Source: Paulinella micropora (taxonomy: Eukaryota > Cercozoa > Imbricatea > Euglyphida > Paulinellidae). From it: a stretch of 64,000 nt of DNA. Shown here in pieces: positions 27,980-39,374 of this stretch. The notes under the pieces were generated by a model that did no database searches, was not told the DNA's origin, and was given only the letters and a program-made list of their open reading frames with translations. The translations under genes were made by a program, and so were the position numbers. Position 1 is the first letter of the stretch, and each line of letters begins with the position of its first letter. The stretch lies in assembly GCA_019918135.1 (NCBI GenBank), contig WBZZ01005630.1, positions 97,501 through 161,500 on the forward strand, read 5' to 3'.

Positions 27980-30600
27980 ATGGAAGACGAGAATGAGCAG
28001 GCTGGTGTGACACCAACTGATTATGGTCCTAGTGAGGGAGGAGAGGAGCAGGAGACTCAGTACTCAGAAGAGAGGGGGATAGAGATGGAGAGGAGAGAGA
28101 GGAGTATACGTATACAATGTAGAGTCGACAGGGGGGTAATGCACAAGAAGCGAGTGCAGGTCAGACTGGAGGATCTCCATTGACAGAGGCAGAGAGAGAG
28201 AGATGGAGGATGTTGGCCAGAATATCCCAAATACATGGGAACAGTTGGCTACATATGATGATGAAGAGTCCTTCTTCCTTAACTACCCAACCTATTATAA
28301 AACACACATCTACATTCCTTACAAGAAAAGGAATAGACCAGGACAAGGTCAAAGCAACCTCCTGATCGAAATTCCCGGCCTTGCGAAGCCTCTCTTCAAC
28401 AAAGTGAGGTTTGAGCACGAAAGAGTGCCATTGCAGGATATCAAATATGGCGACACTCTTACACTATGCGACATATACGACATATCTGCAACACTCTACG
28501 CTGCTGTGCTCGTTGCGGAATTTTATGAACGCACAAACATACAGTGGAAAAATAAACGCACAACTGCAGCATAGCTGTCTGTCTGTGGTGTCCCCACTGA
28601 TATCAAGAATCTAGAAAGAAAGTTCGAAGGTAGAAACCAAAGTGGCATTATTGAGTTTGCCCTTGAGGCTTTTGTAACTGCCTTCACACGGGCTTACAAC
28701 GAAATGTACAAAGCACTGAAAGACAACACAAGGCAACATCCTGTTTACGAGGAGGTTGACCAGTCTTGTCAGGTGCTTGAACGCCTCACACAACTCCATA
28801 AGGGCCTCTTTGAGGGGAAGGAGCAAAAACCAACATGGAAACAATGGGCCCACACGAAGAATCACACTCTCATTAAAGGCCCTCTCACAACAATCCCAAA
28901 TAATAACAGAGCTGATAAGTCTTCCATGAGAGAAAAGGCACACTTCCTCTCTAGTGCCACAGGGCTTGCACAGTTCGTGACTCATCTAGCACGACAGGTG
29001 AAAGAAGAAGGACGAGACAGAAAGAGGAGAAGGAGCAGAAGGAGAAGATAGCTGTGGCAATGGCAGTAGCACGGGTGGCTCCACAGCCAACGGCTCCACC
29101 TACCACATCTAACCCAGCTCCCAAGAAAGCAGGAGGAGGACCCACAGGAGGAGGACCCCAAGGGGGAGGGACAGTAATTAACTTGACTGACTCCCAGAAG
29201 AAAAAGCAGGCGCTGCAGGCAGCCCTAGCTAAAATCAAAATTGGGGGAGGGGGCCTTAAGCTCTATGCTATCACTGCCAATGAGGCTGACACAGAGAAGA
29301 CCCTCATGACTAAGCTCAATGAGATAGACAGATGCTTCCAGCAAAACCAGTGTAAAGTGGAGCAGGAATATGAAGTCCTAGAACATCTCTGTGATCGATC
29401 CCTCCTTGGAGCTGGTTTTGATCGTATAACTTACGAGAAGTACAGAGGAGAGGAGGAGCTAGCAAGGAAAGGTGGACATGCAGAGATGAGTTGTACTCTG
29501 GCCATTGCTGCCCTCATTCGATACTTTAAGGCAAGTGGATACCAACACTTGTGCACTGGCACATTGATTGGGTTTGAAATTTTCGACTTAGTATCGGAGC
29601 AGTTGCAGTCTGTCACTCAGCTTGCATCTGTCTTAACAAATGTTGGCACCCAGTACACTCTCTTTTATAACCACAAAGCCATACTCCTATATTTCCTCAG
29701 TGCTTTGCACGTCTACAACAAAAATAAGCTCACACTGCTCATGCAAGACTGCAAAACCTTCGACAAGGTAAAGCACTTGAACTTTCTGGAGATGAGCGTC
29801 TTTGAGGCCACGACTAAGGCCGTGAGCCCAAAAATGTTGTGGACCGAAGTAATGACCGCTTGTCAGAGGCTCGACAGCCAGACAGCATCCTTGATCGGTT
29901 CTGCATCGGCTTCTGCTCAACCGCAAGCCGCACATACGCAACGATCTCTAGGAAAGCGACCAAGAGAGAACAGTCGTGAAGCTAACACACCTTGTATTCG
30001 TTGGTGGGCACGGGCACAATGCTTCAAACACACAAATAAGAAATGCCCGTACAACCACGATGTCGAGGACACCCGCATCCGAAACACACTCCTCAAGAAC
30101 GTACGGTCGGACGAAACCAACACCGTCGCCGTTCTGCGCCGACTGCGCAAGGATCAGGGGTGGAAATTACAGGATGTCGCGGACCATGACCACGAACTAG
30201 CTGACGCGATCAATTCTCTTTTTGCTAGAGATGATCAGAAGACGGCAGCCATAGAAGCCGCAAGTAGAGGAAGAGGTGGAACACGAGGAAGAGGAGGAGG
30301 GAGAGGAATCAATCGAGGAGGAGGAGCCCCTTTCGCACGAGGCACATACACTCGCGGGGGGAGAGAGGATTTGTGAGAAGAGGAGGAGGAAGAGGTGTAT
30401 TTCAAGGTAGAGGAGGAGGAAAATGGGTTGGCCGAGGTGGATACGGCAGCGCAGAGCGCCCGTACCACAGAGATGGGGGCTGGGCAGACGGCTCGAGCTC
30501 AAGCTCGAGTTCCTCAGCACCACAGGCCTATGCGACATCAGGCGCAACCACTACCGACACTGATGCCGACTCAGGTAACAGATTTGAGGTAGTCCAATGA
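27980..30600 (+). pseudogene. Gag of Gypsy-1 with CCCH finger and RGG tail
   Basis: Frame pieces 27980-28183 (acidic), 28203-28574, 28580-29051 and 29054-30376, then a further piece to 30600. The capsid-like helical part is 28203-29900. The main 440-aa piece starts Ala/Pro/Gly-rich, then long helices (LTLLMQDCKTFDKVKHLNF and others), then a CCCH-type finger CIRWWARAQCFKHTNKKCPY..H (about 29990-30060), then RGG boxes (SRGRGGTRGRGGGRGIN), continued out of frame as GRGVFQGRGGGKW. The nucleocapsid function thus uses a CCCH finger plus RGG repeats instead of the usual CCHC knuckle. Confidence 0.65.
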
Positions 30601-31080
30601 CTAGAGAAGGAGGGAGAAAACAGAACAACATGCATTGCACGATACACCGTTGTGCAGGTCCCAACCAAGGGTACCAGTGAGTCTAAGAGCCCACAGCAGG
30701 CCACAGACCAACTCAAAGGTAGTACAATACCAGTACACCCATCACGACAACAAACAGTGCATGCTGCTAATAGGCAGGCGAGTAAAGCGCTGGCAAAGAG
30801 AAAGCAGGCGGGCCTGTCGCAGCCACAGCCGAAGAAAGTAAGAATAGAACCGGCAATCAATCTTATCAACTTGCCGAGACAGACAATAGACAAGGAGGAT
30901 GGAGGACATCAACCTCTCCTCACGGTCTCACTTTTCTTTTTCCTCGCTTCTTTCTCTTTCCACTCTCTCTTTTGTTCTGCTGTCATTTTATCCCAACCTT
31001 CTGGCTGTTCGATATCTTCTTTCTTTGTCTGAGGTCTCTGTCTTCCTCTCTGAGAAAGCAAAGACAATCATCCTTCGCCT

Positions 31081-32671
31081 GTGAACAATACCCAAAAAGA
31101 CATTACAAAAACGGCGGAAAGGGAGGAGGAGGCGAACCTCGAGAAAAGGATACAGATTTTAGAAGACAAGCTCCTTGTATTGGCCTTAAAAAGTCACCGG
31201 CCAGACGCTTTATGCTATACGAACGTTTTTTGTGAAACATTACATACCTTTATAAACGTTGGTAATGATACTATGGCGAATATTAATATTGTCGGCCGGA
31301 AATTTACGAACCTTTTTGTCGGCCTTAAAAAGTCACCGGCCAGATATGCTATACGAACCTTTTTTGTGAAACATTAAATACCTTTATAAACGTCGGTAAT
31401 GATACTATGGCGAATATTAATATTGTCGGCCGGAAATTTACTTAGAAACTAATATGAAAAAATCATCTGGCACTTTGAAAGGAGTTAGTAGTCGGACGGA
31501 TATAACGGGCATCATCACTTTAAATTTTAAATTGAAATCCGGACGAGTATATCGAGTGGACTTATACGTTGTCCCCGAATACCACGGATCTGTTCTTTTG
31601 TCGTACGACCAACTGGCGACAATGAACGTAGTGATTGATTGCGCCGCCAAAAGAGTCATATACGGCGTAGAGCCAGGAGAAGAATATACTGTCGACTCTC
31701 TCCATGCTATTGACTCATACGAGGCCCTACACCTAGGGGTAGCATCGGAAGGGAAACAGGTGGCCATTACACACGCATATGAGGCATATATGCCAATGGA
31801 CGCGGTGTCTAAAGATGGTTCAAACCTGTCAGACAAGAGAGAGGCGGAGGTCTATACGGCTACAGTCTCTACACAATGGGATAAAAAGTCGATAGACGAT
31901 CTCATTGAAAAGAGGAAAGAGGAGATTATATGCATGGGAAAAAGGTGCCCATCGTTGGCGAGATTTGAAGAAGGAGCAGGGGCCGATGTATATATTACCA
32001 ACGGGTATTGCTTTCACGTAAAGGTGGAAGAGAAGGACAGACAGGAGTTTATACCGAGGAGAAGGGGACGACTCCCTGATATCCCGGCAGAAGATATTAA
32101 AAGCTTTATTACCGAATTCTGGGGTGACGAGCCTACGTGGCCGCGCTCACTGACAGAAGTGAAAAAGTGCCTGCGCACTCTTTTTGAAAATAATAAACCA
32201 TATACGGTCATACTCCCGTACAATGAGAAGGCGATATGGGCGCAGGAGATACGGGACCGGCTTATTGATCATCCGATACCGGTGCCCTCACGGAAGCAAC
32301 ACTTAGTGGTGGCTTGTCGTCTCGGGACTCGTGAGCAGAGCAGTGCATACAAGCGGAAGCTCAGAGACCAGGACAAGTTGAAATTGATTCCTCAAGCATT
32401 CACATGCTTCGATGGTTTCTACAACTGAAAAGCTCCGTTGCAATATGCGAGATTAATAGATATGTTGGTAGGTCTGGCGGACGACGACGAACCAGACACT
32501 GCCACATATGAAAAAACGGGAATGGACGATATATCAGAAGAAGAGTTGGGCTTGGAGGAGGACAGAGCACCCCTCAAGCATCAAAAGAGAATGTCAGAGG
32601 AGGAGTTTAAGGCGGCGATAGACGAGAAATTGCAGGAGGAGCAGGTACGGAGAAGGAGAAAGAGGTTTTGA
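31081..32671 (+). pseudogene. Gypsy-1 protease and linker region
   Basis: Pieces 31081-31377, 31454-32428 (324 aa) and 32438-32671. The part LYVVPEYHGSVLLSYDQL followed by NVVIDCAAKRVIYG corresponds to the C-terminal lobe of retropepsins (the I-L-G-x-D-x-L region). A clear DTG/DSG active site is not visible; GNDTMA in the duplicated segment just upstream is the only candidate. The rest is charged linker (EEEFKAAIDEKLQEEQVRRR) leading to RT. Confidence 0.5.
31180..31450 (+). repeat. About 139-bp tandem duplication upstream of the protease region
   Basis: Unit 1 31180-31318 and unit 2 31319-31450 start with GGCCTTAAAAAGTCACCGGC and end with TATTGTCGGCCGGAAATTTA. Unit 2 is about 7 bp shorter. 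Each copy encodes FINVGNDTMANINIVGRKF-like sequence in one frame; the duplication changes the frame, so only one copy can join the downstream ORF. Confidence 0.8.
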
Positions 32672-34659
32672 AAGAGAGATTGAAGGCGAACAAAATGATT
32701 TTTGACCCCCCTCAAGCGGGAGGTGTCAAGCCGGAAGACTTCACTGCGGTTATTTGTAAAATACCAGGTGCTGAGCCTTCCCCGGCGCCACGACGGGCAA
32801 ATCTGAGTATACATGAAGCAAAGATCGCAGAAGAACAAGCACGGCAGTTACTCGATGAGGATTTCATTGAGAGATCGACATCTCCAATAGTTTCCCAACC
32901 GAGACTGGTGCCTAAACCGGGAGGAGAATGGCGCTTAACGGTTAACTATGCCCGCGTCAATAAAATTTTAGAGGAGGAACGAAATCCATTACCTACTCTT
33001 GAAGAAGGAAGGCGAGTATTGCGGAACGCCAAGCTATACTCAGTCATTGATCTGAAGAATGGCTTCTGGCAAATTCCACTGGATGAAAAGTCCAGATGGC
33101 TGACTGCATTTGTAGTAGGAATGGAGATATATCAGTGGAAAGTACTTCCGATGGGACTCAAACAGGCCCCGGGACTCTTTCAGAAAGCGATGCAAAGCAT
33201 GCTGAGTAGCAAATATAATCACCAGACAGAGGGAGGTTTCATGAGGAGAAGAGGACAGAAGGCGGGAGAGTACGCATTTTGTTACATCGATGATATTATC
33301 GTGTACTCCAATACGATGGGAGAGCACATCGACCATCTAACAGACATTTTCAGGCGTATCAAACTATTTGGCCTGAAATGTAATTTGAAGAAATGTCAAC
33401 TCGCAAAGACAAGCGTGACATATTTGGGGTACGAAATCTCTTACAATAGAGTCTCGATATCCAAAGAGAAGAGGGAGGAGATCATGAGCCGGCAGAGGCC
33501 GAAGAATCGCACAGAGCTGCACTCATTTCTTGCGATGGCGCAATATTACAGCCAGTTCATACCCAATTGGGGTGCAACTCGGGCTAAGTTGGAGAGAATG
33601 ATCGACTTCGGTGATTTTGAGAAGTGGGATGATGAAGCCTTAGAAGCGTACAACACGCTCAAAGATCTCATCTACAAAGATCAGAAGGATGGCGGACTCG
33701 TGCTGATGATGCCCGACTTTTCGAAGCAATTCGTAGTCGACACAGATGCATCAAAGTTCGCGATCGGCGCAGTCTTACAACAGGAAGATGAGGAGAAAAA
33801 GTTGCGCCCGATCATGTTTATAAGTAGAAAGTTGTGCTCGGTGGAGCGAAACTATTGTACGAGACAGAGAGAGGCATTGGCGGTGGTCTGGACCCTCAAA
33901 CGGTTGAGAGAGTATTTATGGGGTGGACCTCAGTTAAAAGTAAGGACTGATCACCAGAATTTACTATGGCTGATGAATCATGAACAGACTGGCCGTCTAG
34001 CGAGATGGCAGGCATTCTTGTCATGTTTCAATTTTACAATGGTCCATCTACCCGGCAAGCGAAATGTTGTCGCTGACAGGCTCTCCAGGCTAGAGTTTCA
34101 TTCAGAAGTGGCAGCTCTCGTATCATCAGCAGAAATGGAGGATCTATCCCCAGACTGCACATACGAAGTGCATCATATCGAGTCGATGCAGATGGCGAGA
34201 GGGGTCCGATATAACCGATCGGGTCTACGTCATAGCCCGCAAGGTCCGGATCATGGGATATGTTGTACAGCACATGTCCTCGAGGATGCTGAGTGGTCCT
34301 ATGAAGCATATGAGAATATGAAGGCGGAGATAAAACAAGAAGAGATTAAGCAAGAAGCATATGTGGAACCCCCGCAGGAGAACAAGGAGGAGTTAGACGA
34401 AAACCCTGAGAGGATAGGAGTGCAGCTAGAGGATGGGACTATCCACATAGCCTCACCCACTGCATGGAGACAGCAACAGGCTCTCGATCTGGAGTTCAAA
34501 GAGCTAATACAGCTATACAAGAACCCGAACGAGCTGAAAATGACGAAGGAGATTAAGGAGCAACAGAAGGAGATGGGGTGGAGAGACGGTCTCTTGTGGT
34601 ACAAAGGAACACGGGCGCTATGCATCACAACCAGACAAATGGACTCTCTGGGTTCCTGA
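32668..34659 (+). CDS. Gypsy-1 reverse transcriptase and RNase H (663 aa)
   Basis: Intact ORF. RT motifs in order: FIERSTSPIVSQPRLVPKPG, WRLTVNYARVNKI, LYSVIDLKNGFWQIPLDEKS, VLPMGLKQAPGLFQKAMQ, and the catalytic FCYIDDIIVYSN (YIDD box, about 33282-33315), then LKCNLKKCQLAKTSVTYLGY. The connection segment is followed by RNase H: FVVDTDASKFAIGAVLQQ, REALAVVWTLKRLREYL, VRTDHQNLLWLM, and LPGKRNVVADRLSRLE. The C-terminal 150 residues are acidic and lead toward the integrase. The polymerase makes the cDNA inside Gag particles. Confidence 0.93.
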   Translation: MKERLKANKMIFDPPQAGGVKPEDFTAVICKIPGAEPSPAPRRANLSIHEAKIAEEQARQLLDEDFIERSTSPIVSQPRLVPKPGGEWRLTVNYARVNKILEEERNPLPTLEEGRRVLRNAKLYSVIDLKNGFWQIPLDEKSRWLTAFVVGMEIYQWKVLPMGLKQAPGLFQKAMQSMLSSKYNHQTEGGFMRRRGQKAGEYAFCYIDDIIVYSNTMGEHIDHLTDIFRRIKLFGLKCNLKKCQLAKTSVTYLGYEISYNRVSISKEKREEIMSRQRPKNRTELHSFLAMAQYYSQFIPNWGATRAKLERMIDFGDFEKWDDEALEAYNTLKDLIYKDQKDGGLVLMMPDFSKQFVVDTDASKFAIGAVLQQEDEEKKLRPIMFISRKLCSVERNYCTRQREALAVVWTLKRLREYLWGGPQLKVRTDHQNLLWLMNHEQTGRLARWQAFLSCFNFTMVHLPGKRNVVADRLSRLEFHSEVAALVSSAEMEDLSPDCTYEVHHIESMQMARGVRYNRSGLRHSPQGPDHGICCTAHVLEDAEWSYEAYENMKAEIKQEEIKQEAYVEPPQENKEELDENPERIGVQLEDGTIHIASPTAWRQQQALDLEFKELIQLYKNPNELKMTKEIKEQQKEMGWRDGLLWYKGTRALCITTRQMDSLGS

Positions 34660-34669
34660 GAAACTCAGA

Positions 34670-35979
34670 CACATCATTTTTGTCGCTGCTCATAACTGCC
34701 CACTACTGGCGCACCCGGGCCGACAAAGAACGCATATGTTCAATTCGAGACGATTCTGGTGGAAGCAGATGAAGGAGAATATTGATGAACAGGTCAATGC
34801 ATGCATCCCATGCAAGACATCCAAAACACCATTGAAGGCGAATTTTGGCCTGATCGGGACTTTTCCTTTACACTTAGGAATGTTCGAGTTCTTACACACT
34901 GATCATGTAGGACCTTTCCCGGTCACGATGGAAGGTTACAGATACCTTCCAACGGCCATAGACAGAGCCACCAACTATGTATGGGTGGTCCCAGTCAAAG
35001 ACGTTATGGGCGAAACAACAGCCAAGGCGTTGATTGACAGGATCATCTCACAGATTGGGGTGCAGAGAAAAATATGCTCAGATCGAGGCTCTGACTTTAA
35101 TAATGAAGTCATCGACAAGCTATCCGCATATTACGGCATGAAATGGCAATATGTCACCGCCTATAACCCCAGAGCGAACGGCAAGATAGAGCGGGTGCAT
35201 AGACCCCTCAAGGCCGCGCTGAAGATGTATCGTATGAAGAAGGAGAACCAAAAGGCATGGGTGGAGGCAGCATTCTGTTTGCCTTTGCTATGAATTGCCT
35301 ACCCTCTACAGCGTTAGGTGGTTCAAAAGGTTCCGTCTCGCCATACCAATTGGTATATGGGCGTGAGCCCGCCATCCCAGCCTCACTGCTGCACCCAAAA
35401 GATTCATGGGCAGATCAGGATGAGCTGTTTGGGGTGAGACTTCGGGCGAAGATGGAGGCGGAGCAAATAGTACAGGCGCATAGGGAGGCGGAGCGCAGGA
35501 CGACTGATGCTGAAGGTGTCAGGCAGGCACACCTGGATCAAGTCAGATTTCAGGTCGGGGATATTGTACTACTGTATCATCCTCAGGTTCCTCAGGGAGT
35601 CAGCTCGAAGCTGTTCATCCACTGGAAAGGACCGTACGAGATCATGGAACAGATGGGGCCTTTGAATTATAAAATCAGGGGCAGAGGAAAAGTTCAAATA
35701 GTCAATGTACGAAGGCTGATTAAGTATGATCCCTTCCTACTTGAAGATGAGTCCGTTGATCAAGCACTCAAACGGATGGAGGCTGACTTTAAAGAGGTCC
35801 CACCAATCCGTCAGGAGGATATCTCGGAACGGGATGCCTACAGGGCACCAATTGCGGAGAAGGAGGAGGCTGAGCTGGAGAACAAGCGGGCCACCGACCG
35901 CAAAGTGCGGCGGGGACTCAGACCCGCAAAAGGGTGGAGTCGAACGTGCCGGAAGGAAAGTTCACGGAGGCGCAAATAA
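34670..35979 (+). pseudogene. Gypsy-1 integrase, frame-broken
   Basis: Pieces 34578-34772, 34736-35293 and 35257-35979. The zinc-type N-terminus is split (AHYWRTRADK, then ACIPCKTSK). Catalytic core: TDHVGPFPVTMEGYRYL (first D), KICSDRGSDFNNEV (second D) and YNPRANGKIERVHRPLK (Glu), a complete DDE triad. A one-base change near 35270 joins to the third piece, which has the typical C-terminal module FQVGDIVLLYHPQVPQG..FIHWKGPYEIMEQMG..YKIRG. It inserts cDNA in the genome. Confidence 0.85.
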
Positions 35980-36614
35980 GGAGAGCGCAAAATGACCTTA
36001 TCTACGACCGACCGAGAAAGGCGATAAGGACGGCACGTTTGCAAGGAGTCCATCAAGAGGGGAGCGATGACGGAGATCAAGACCCTCGCGCGGGCAATGA
36101 CACTCTCGTTCACCCCAGTTGGAAAGAAGGAGATGCGATTGGACATATTTCATGGGCCAAAGACGCTTTTTACTTGGTGAGGCCTGCGGCTCAACACGTA
36201 GCCGATCACACGCTCTCGGATTTATATCTCATGAGAGTCATGGCAGTACCTCACAAACGCCATACGCGATCGAATCGAATTTCGACTGCGGCACAAATAA
36301 TACAACCAGTCTTACATTTCTGGAGGAGTCTGGATCCAGTGGAAGATCCTAAAGTAAGACAATACCTTCCAGTATATAAAGACGCCAAGAAACTTGAGAC
36401 ATGGGATGATACCATATCTCCCACAGATAAAGATCATACCGCGTGGACCATACAAGCACTACCACGAGGGGTGCTGGACATTCCTTTTGACTTGGCACAA
36501 GGCGCAATCCCTCACAAAATTTGGGACGTCCTCGAACAGTCTACCTTAGACTTAACTTTGGTTGGAGATCCTCCACCAGGTAAAGGAGTCCGCGCGCGTA
36601 AACGGCGTCTATAG
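35934..36614 (+). CDS. ORF of unknown function after the Gypsy-1 integrase (226 aa)
   Basis: Overlaps the end of the integrase frame by 46 bp in another frame. It may be a continuation of pol or an extra gene before the 3' LTR. The N-terminus is basic (RRAQNDLIYDRPRKAIRTAR). The central part (HISWAKDAFYLVRP, YLMRVMAVPHKRH, IIQPVLHFWRSLDP) alternates hydrophobic strands, possibly a small beta-barrel reader domain such as BAH; this is a guess. The C-terminus is basic (GVRARKRRL). Gypsy elements in some lineages carry an additional 3' ORF. Confidence 0.5.
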   Translation: MESNVPEGKFTEAQIRRAQNDLIYDRPRKAIRTARLQGVHQEGSDDGDQDPRAGNDTLVHPSWKEGDAIGHISWAKDAFYLVRPAAQHVADHTLSDLYLMRVMAVPHKRHTRSNRISTAAQIIQPVLHFWRSLDPVEDPKVRQYLPVYKDAKKLETWDDTISPTDKDHTAWTIQALPRGVLDIPFDLAQGAIPHKIWDVLEQSTLDLTLVGDPPPGKGVRARKRRL

Positions 36615-37440
36615 TAAGTATTTTTTTTCTCTAGAAGTATTGTGGACCTGATCGATTGCGAACATAGCATTGATCCAATATCGTCCCGACAACCTTACTT
36701 AGATATTAAAGCTACTACAGCATTCATTCTTCTAGAGATTAACAAGACACAGCTGACAAAAAATATGCATTCTATTCTCTTGCTTCGGCAGAGACAGACG
36801 AGACTGCCACGAAACAGCACCGTTACGGGATCGCTATTTGAGTGAGCGATGGTGTTTCCTGGATACGACCCGCATTAGTACCAGAATGATGATCTCATTA
36901 AGGACTCTACAGTCTAATCAAGAACTGATATATTTTAATAACATGAACTGCTACACCGGATTCCATCGATCTCTACTTGTATCTGCATATCGCAAGGTTA
37001 GGGCGCACTCAACCCAACTTCGGATATAGTCGTCAGACTTGATCACCTGACACTATGTTAAATGATACAGATTTATACAAGGATATGTCTTCACAAAAAG
37101 TAAATGTATTTATGGAAACCGACGACCTGTTATCACGTATATATGGAAATAACGACATTACATTATTACTCAACCATAAAACATTATACTTGGACATACT
37201 GCACAAATATCTTATCGACAGAAGAAAGAGGAAGATTTTAATATAGATACTGAATGTGCTAGAGTATATATACGATTGGTACCGGGGCAAGTATCATTGT
37301 TGTTTTATAACTGCTAATTCGTGTGTTGATGTATCTTCATACATAACCGTCTCTAAACGAATCTTAGTCAGAAAAGAAATCAGTTCAAAGCGTATTATGT
37401 CGGAAACGAAGTTCCGCCATAAAAAACTGTGAGGTGGTAC

Positions 37441-37660
37441 TGTGGACATCACCTCCCGAATTATCATGTTAAAAACTTATTTATAGATTTCGTCTGGCCG
37501 GACACGTCTGAAATGCAAATTTCATACTGATCTTTTAGCTGCTTTTTGTCTTTGCGTCACTGAGCTAATATAACGAGACATCATTCTCTTTCAAGTTTTG
37601 GGACTGTGTTTGGTTATATTACCTACTTACTCTTCCATTGAGCTATCGTTCGGGATAGTA
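37441..37660 (+). repeat. 3' LTR of Gypsy-1
   Basis: Direct copy of the 5' LTR (TGTGGACATCACC...GGGATAGTA). It is preceded by a short purine-rich segment, GTGAGGTGGTAC, as candidate polypurine tract. The sequence 36615-37440 before it has only short frames and no recognisable gene. Confidence 0.82.
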
Positions 37661-38880
37661 AAAAAATTTCAGATTAGCTGTCAGATTACATATTAAATTG
37701 TGACTAGAATTTAAATTAATTTAATTTAACAGTCCGATAACATTTTGCAAAAATTACTGTGCCAGTATCACGTTGAAATCAAGTTTACTTTTCAAATCAA
37801 GTTTTTTGAAAAAAATTTCAAATTCAGTTTATTAATATTAAAGAATCTGCCACCTGAAAAGTAGTTGCATCTTTAAAGTTCTTTGTTAGCGAATTAAGTT
37901 GTTAGTGTGACGATATAAACTTTGCTTTAATGAGATTGTCATCTCACAAATCTTCACTGTATCTCCAGATTAAAAAGTGGAGTGTAGTAAAACAGAAAGT
38001 TAACAGTGTCAAAGTGAAAGTTAGGCATGATGATTTTCCTTAACTTGAATAAAAATATTTTAAAGTGTTTAGTAATAAAAATATTGTAGTTGATGAGACG
38101 ATAACACGTGCTTGACTGGCTGAAATTTCTTATTTTTGGATTTGATATATATGTCTATCTGAAGTGTGGATGTGAAATTCTTACTGTGAGGTAAGAAAAA
38201 ACTATTATTGTTAATAATATTGATTTCTTAATAAGCTTAACATAAAATTAATGAATAGAATTTAATTTTAATACTAAGTTTCAATACATATGATTAATAA
38301 GCTTTGCATATTTATGGATCCAATAGGCATGTGCGAGCTGAGTCGGTGTAAATTCAAACATTATTAATATCAACTTCATGTCAGTATTAATATATTATCG
38401 AAACTAAATGTTTAAGAATTGTAAAGTTTTATCTTTCATGGTCCCCGCGGTCTTGTTAAGTTGATGATACTTTTACAACTTGTTTCCATCAATCTCCAAT
38501 ATCAATGAACTCCAAATTGGATGATTATAAACTCATGATTCCAGTCCTGCTTATTATTCAGTACGTACAAGCTTTTGTATTATATTGATAATTGATAATT
38601 AATAAATGATAATAAATAACAAGCTTTTAATATTAATATATATGCGTAGTAATATATAATGATATTAATATTAATACTTGGCGGCACTCGCATACTAGAA
38701 CTTATGATTGAAAGAGAATTTTTGGAAAAAAACTGGAACTTAATTCGTTTTAATAAATACTTCCAAGTTAAATTTTAAACTCATGATTCCAGTTGAGTCC
38801 GGCTTATTACTCAATACGTACAAGCTATTATAATAGAAGCTACGATTCAAAGAGAATTAGCAAAAAACTAATTTTCTTTT
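37661..38880. other. AT-rich intergenic DNA, no gene seen
   Basis: Rich in TTAATATTAA-like words and repeated phrases such as ACTCATGATTCCAGT(C/T)..GGCTTATTA (38530 and 38780). It shares the phrase TTTCAGATTAGC with 51415 in the other AT-rich flank, so the two segments may come from the same repeat family. No ORF of substance. Confidence 0.6.
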
Positions 38881-39234
38881 AATAAATACTACAGTGATTT
38901 GCTATCGACAGCGGTGCTCTCTTAGGATTCTCCGCTGGAAAGGTGGGATGATAGGATTGGTACTCATGTTTTACATTCTCGGGTACAGCGGCCTGCCCGT
39001 GCCTTTTCCTTTCTTGGCGTGTCCGTCGTCGAGGGATCGATCGTGCCTGTGTGCTGGCCTGCGATTTTGCCACTCTTTACAGTTTTATACTGTAGCAATG
39101 CTGCTGCATGGCTTAGGCATCATACACCTTAAACCTACAAATAGATAAGGGATGAATAGATGGCCAGACACAGAAAGTCCAGGAGAGGAAAGACAGGAAG
39201 AGAAAGAGAGAGACAGAAAACAGTAAAGAGAGAC

Positions 39235-39337
39235 CTGGTGGCCGTCGGGACCTCCTCCAATTGTGGCTTCTGCTTGATAGCCTGAACGATACGCAGCACG
39301 ATCCTTCGTTTGAAATTCATGTGCGTGTAAAATCGTC

Positions 39338-39374
<37 letters not shown>

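Larger units (their letters stand above)
27128..37660 (+). mobile_element. Ty3/Gypsy LTR retrotransposon (Gypsy-1), about 10.5 kb
   Basis: LTRs of 215-220 bp flank gag (27980-30600), a protease/linker region (31081-32428), RT-RNase H (32668-34659) and integrase (34670-35979), the Gypsy order with integrase after RNase H. Leader 27343-27979 has no gene; it holds two related ATCTGTCG(T/C)ACA..GACATCAGA motifs (27379 and 27427). I found no convincing target duplication: the flanks are GAAAG and AAAAA. Pol is mostly intact; gag is broken in several frames. Confidence 0.88.
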
